A stretch of 7,438 nucleotides of DNA from positions 1 to 7,438 of the forward strand of contig JADWMI010000114.1 of the NCBI GenBank assembly GCA_015767395.1, given 5' to 3'. A program made the translations under genes and the position numbers. This document shows, piece after piece, positions 6,384-7,438 of the stretch. This DNA comes from Bacteroidota bacterium. Its GTDB lineage: Bacteria; Bacteroidota; Bacteroidia; Flavobacteriales; Flavobacteriaceae. Within the stretch, counting starts at the first letter, position 1. Every line of letters begins with the position of its first letter. The notes below the pieces were generated by a model that worked only from the letters and a program-made list of their open reading frames with translations, did no database searches and was not told the DNA's origin.

Positions 6384-6417
6384 TTTTTTTTAAAAATTGA
6401 GTATTCAGATATTATGA
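6363..6417. repeat. Perfect 26-bp inverted repeat (long AT-rich palindrome)
   Basis: The arms 6363-6388 and 6392-6417 are exact reverse complements with a three-base TTT spacer. The arms are AT-rich, with five G/C in 26 bases. The repeat starts 42 bases after the glsA stop on the minus strand, so in RNA it would form a long hairpin in the glsA 3' region. The following minus-strand bases (GTACTTTTGC) are not a real T-tract, so it is a poor standard terminator. It also overlaps the J-KTSC promoter, which suggests an operator. No transposase or target duplication is visible. Confidence 0.9.
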
Positions 6418-6459
6418 TAGGTGCTTTTTAATGTACTTTGTAAATTGTTGTGTGAACTT

Positions 6460-7374
6460 TTAAAATATTGATAGTTGAGATTTTGTTGTAAACTCTTCAA
6501 GAAATCTCATTCCTTTGTATGAATTTCCTTTTTCATTCAATACAGGGCTCCAAACAGCAATTGAATATTGATTTGGATGTAATGCAATTATTCCTCCTCC
6601 AACACCGCTTTTCCCAGGAAGACCAACTTTAAAAGCAAATTCTCCAGATTCATCATAAAATCCACAAGTTTGCATTAGCGCATTTATTCTTTTGGATTGA
6701 CTTTTTGTTATTATCAGATTATTGTCAAATGTTTTTGAACCATTGTTTGCTAAAAACAAGAATAATTCTGAAAGTTCTTTGCAATTCATCTCAAGAGAAC
6801 ACAGGTCAAAATAGAAGTCAAGTACATCGGAAGGTTCATTTTTAATATTACCATAAGATTTAATAAAATTACACAATGCAATATTTCTAAATCCTGCACT
6901 TGTTTCTGATTCAGCGATTTGATTTGAATAATTTATTTCAGAATTGTTAGAAAGACCTCGAACAAAAGCTAAAAAATCTTCTTTAGGATTTTCTAAATTA
7001 CTTAGAAGAATATCACAAATAACAATTGCTCCTGAATTTATAAATGGATTTCTAGGTATGCCATTATCGGATTCAAGTTGAACAAGCGAATTAAAAGCTG
7101 TTCCAGATGGCTCTACGCCAAGTCTATCCCAAATCTTCTCTCCAAGCATACTGTAAGCTAAAGTTAGGGAAAGCACTTTTGCTATGCTCTGAATAGAGAA
7201 CCTTTCATGATAATTTCCTCTGCCGAAATTAACGCCGTCAATTGTTGAAATATATACTCCAAAATTTTCTATATCAACCTTGGCTAATTCAGGAATATAA
7301 GACGCTAATTTTCCTTTATTGTCTATCGCTTTAACCGTTCGGAATACCTCATCAGTTATTTTTTCTAAAATCAT
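6460..7374 (-). CDS. glsA: Glutaminase (serine-type, GlsA family)
   Basis: This cytosolic enzyme hydrolyses L-glutamine to glutamate and ammonia and has a beta-lactamase-like fold. The 304-residue length is standard. The catalytic SxxK is S63-I-A-K66 (FSIQSIAKV). The other substrate-site residues keep the spacing annotated for E. coli and Bacillus enzymes: N113 (NPFINSGA), E157 (AESETSAG), N164 (GFRNIAL), Y188 (DFYFDLCS), Y240 (CGFYDESG) and V258 (GKSGVGGG). LPGKSGVGGG at 252-261 is a strong family signature. The ATG at 7374 gives the usual N-terminus. The 64 bases upstream to the window edge show no TAnnTTTG match, so the promoter was not found there. No glutamate antiporter or nitrogen regulator is next to it. 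Possible roles are nitrogen supply or acid tolerance; the sequence does not tell which. Confidence 0.95.
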   Translation of the reverse strand: MILEKITDEVFRTVKAIDNKGKLASYIPELAKVDIENFGVYISTIDGVNFGRGNYHERFSIQSIAKVLSLTLAYSMLGEKIWDRLGVEPSGTAFNSLVQLESDNGIPRNPFINSGAIVICDILLSNLENPKEDFLAFVRGLSNNSEINYSNQIAESETSAGFRNIALCNFIKSYGNIKNEPSDVLDFYFDLCSLEMNCKELSELFLFLANNGSKTFDNNLIITKSQSKRINALMQTCGFYDESGEFAFKVGLPGKSGVGGGIIALHPNQYSIAVWSPVLNEKGNSYKGMRFLEEFTTKSQLSIF

Positions 7375-7438
7375 TATAATTGTTTAGAATGGTTTAATAT
7401 TAAAATTTGTGCGACTTAAAAATTGGAGATTTTTTGGG

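Noticed and set aside
6155..6400. Plus-strand 81-codon frame rich in Phe, crossing the inverted repeat
   Set aside because: The Phe-rich composition is the reverse complement of the Lys/Glu-rich J domain. Its end runs through the palindrome, with no promoter seen.
6363..6417. Inverted repeat as terminal repeats of an insertion sequence or MITE
   Set aside because: The arms are separated by only three bases, so no element lies between them, and no target duplication or transposase is seen. Without a genome search a remnant cannot be fully excluded.
6363..6417. Inverted repeat as a standard glsA terminator
   Set aside because: The stem has few G/C pairs and the minus strand after it reads GTACTTTTGC, without a run of T, unlike the two clear terminators in the window. 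A 3'-end-protecting role remains possible.
1..7438. CRISPR array, tRNA/rRNA gene, prophage or defence island
   Set aside because: No regularly spaced repeats, tRNA-like cloverleaf, rRNA sequence, integrase or defence-type protein was seen. The genes are ordinary chromosomal functions.

Overview
This is an AT-rich stretch of what looks like a member of the Bacteroidota, most likely a marine-type Flavobacteriaceae species. The evidence is promoter and protein style. Most transcription units are preceded by a match to the Bacteroidota -7 box TAnnTTTG, some with a TTG about 17-22 bases upstream, and none has a clear Shine-Dalgarno sequence. The proteins (an OmpA-type lipoprotein, a lipoprotein ApbE, a J-domain/KTSC fusion, a VLHIAPE-type methyltransferase) are of flavobacterial style. 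Genus cannot be told from the sequence alone.

Layout, left to right. Bases 1-647 (minus) hold the N-terminal 215 codons of a UreH/NicO-type nickel/cobalt transporter that runs off the window. A 14-bp hairpin terminator separates it from an acetyl-CoA hydrolase/4-hydroxybutyrate CoA-transferase family gene (775-2046, minus). A divergent promoter region follows, then methionine aminopeptidase map (2221-3030, plus), joined by a one-base TAATG overlap to a class I SAM-dependent methyltransferase (3030-3791, plus). The methyltransferase runs tail-to-tail, with an 8-base overlap, into the lipoprotein flavin transferase apbE (3784-4779, minus). A second divergent promoter region leads to an OmpA-family peptidoglycan-binding lipoprotein (4927-5769, plus). 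A strong bidirectional terminator lies between it and a J-domain/KTSC-domain protein (5894-6331, minus). Glutaminase glsA (6460-7374, minus) closes the window.

The genes are mostly housekeeping or accessory single units: metal transport, CoA-ester metabolism, N-terminal protein processing, flavinylation of exported proteins, envelope anchoring, a co-chaperone-like protein and glutamine hydrolysis. Only map and the methyltransferase clearly form an operon. I see no RNA gene, CRISPR array, transposase, phage gene or defence system.

The most unusual item is a perfect 26-bp inverted repeat (6363-6417). It contains the -33 element of the J-KTSC promoter and is centred about 40 bases upstream of the inferred transcription start. 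The other points worth checking are the uncharacterised J-KTSC fusion, a methyltransferase whose apparent zinc-knuckle positions carry no cysteine, and two start codons (map and the OmpA lipoprotein) that the promoter positions move inward from the longest open frame.
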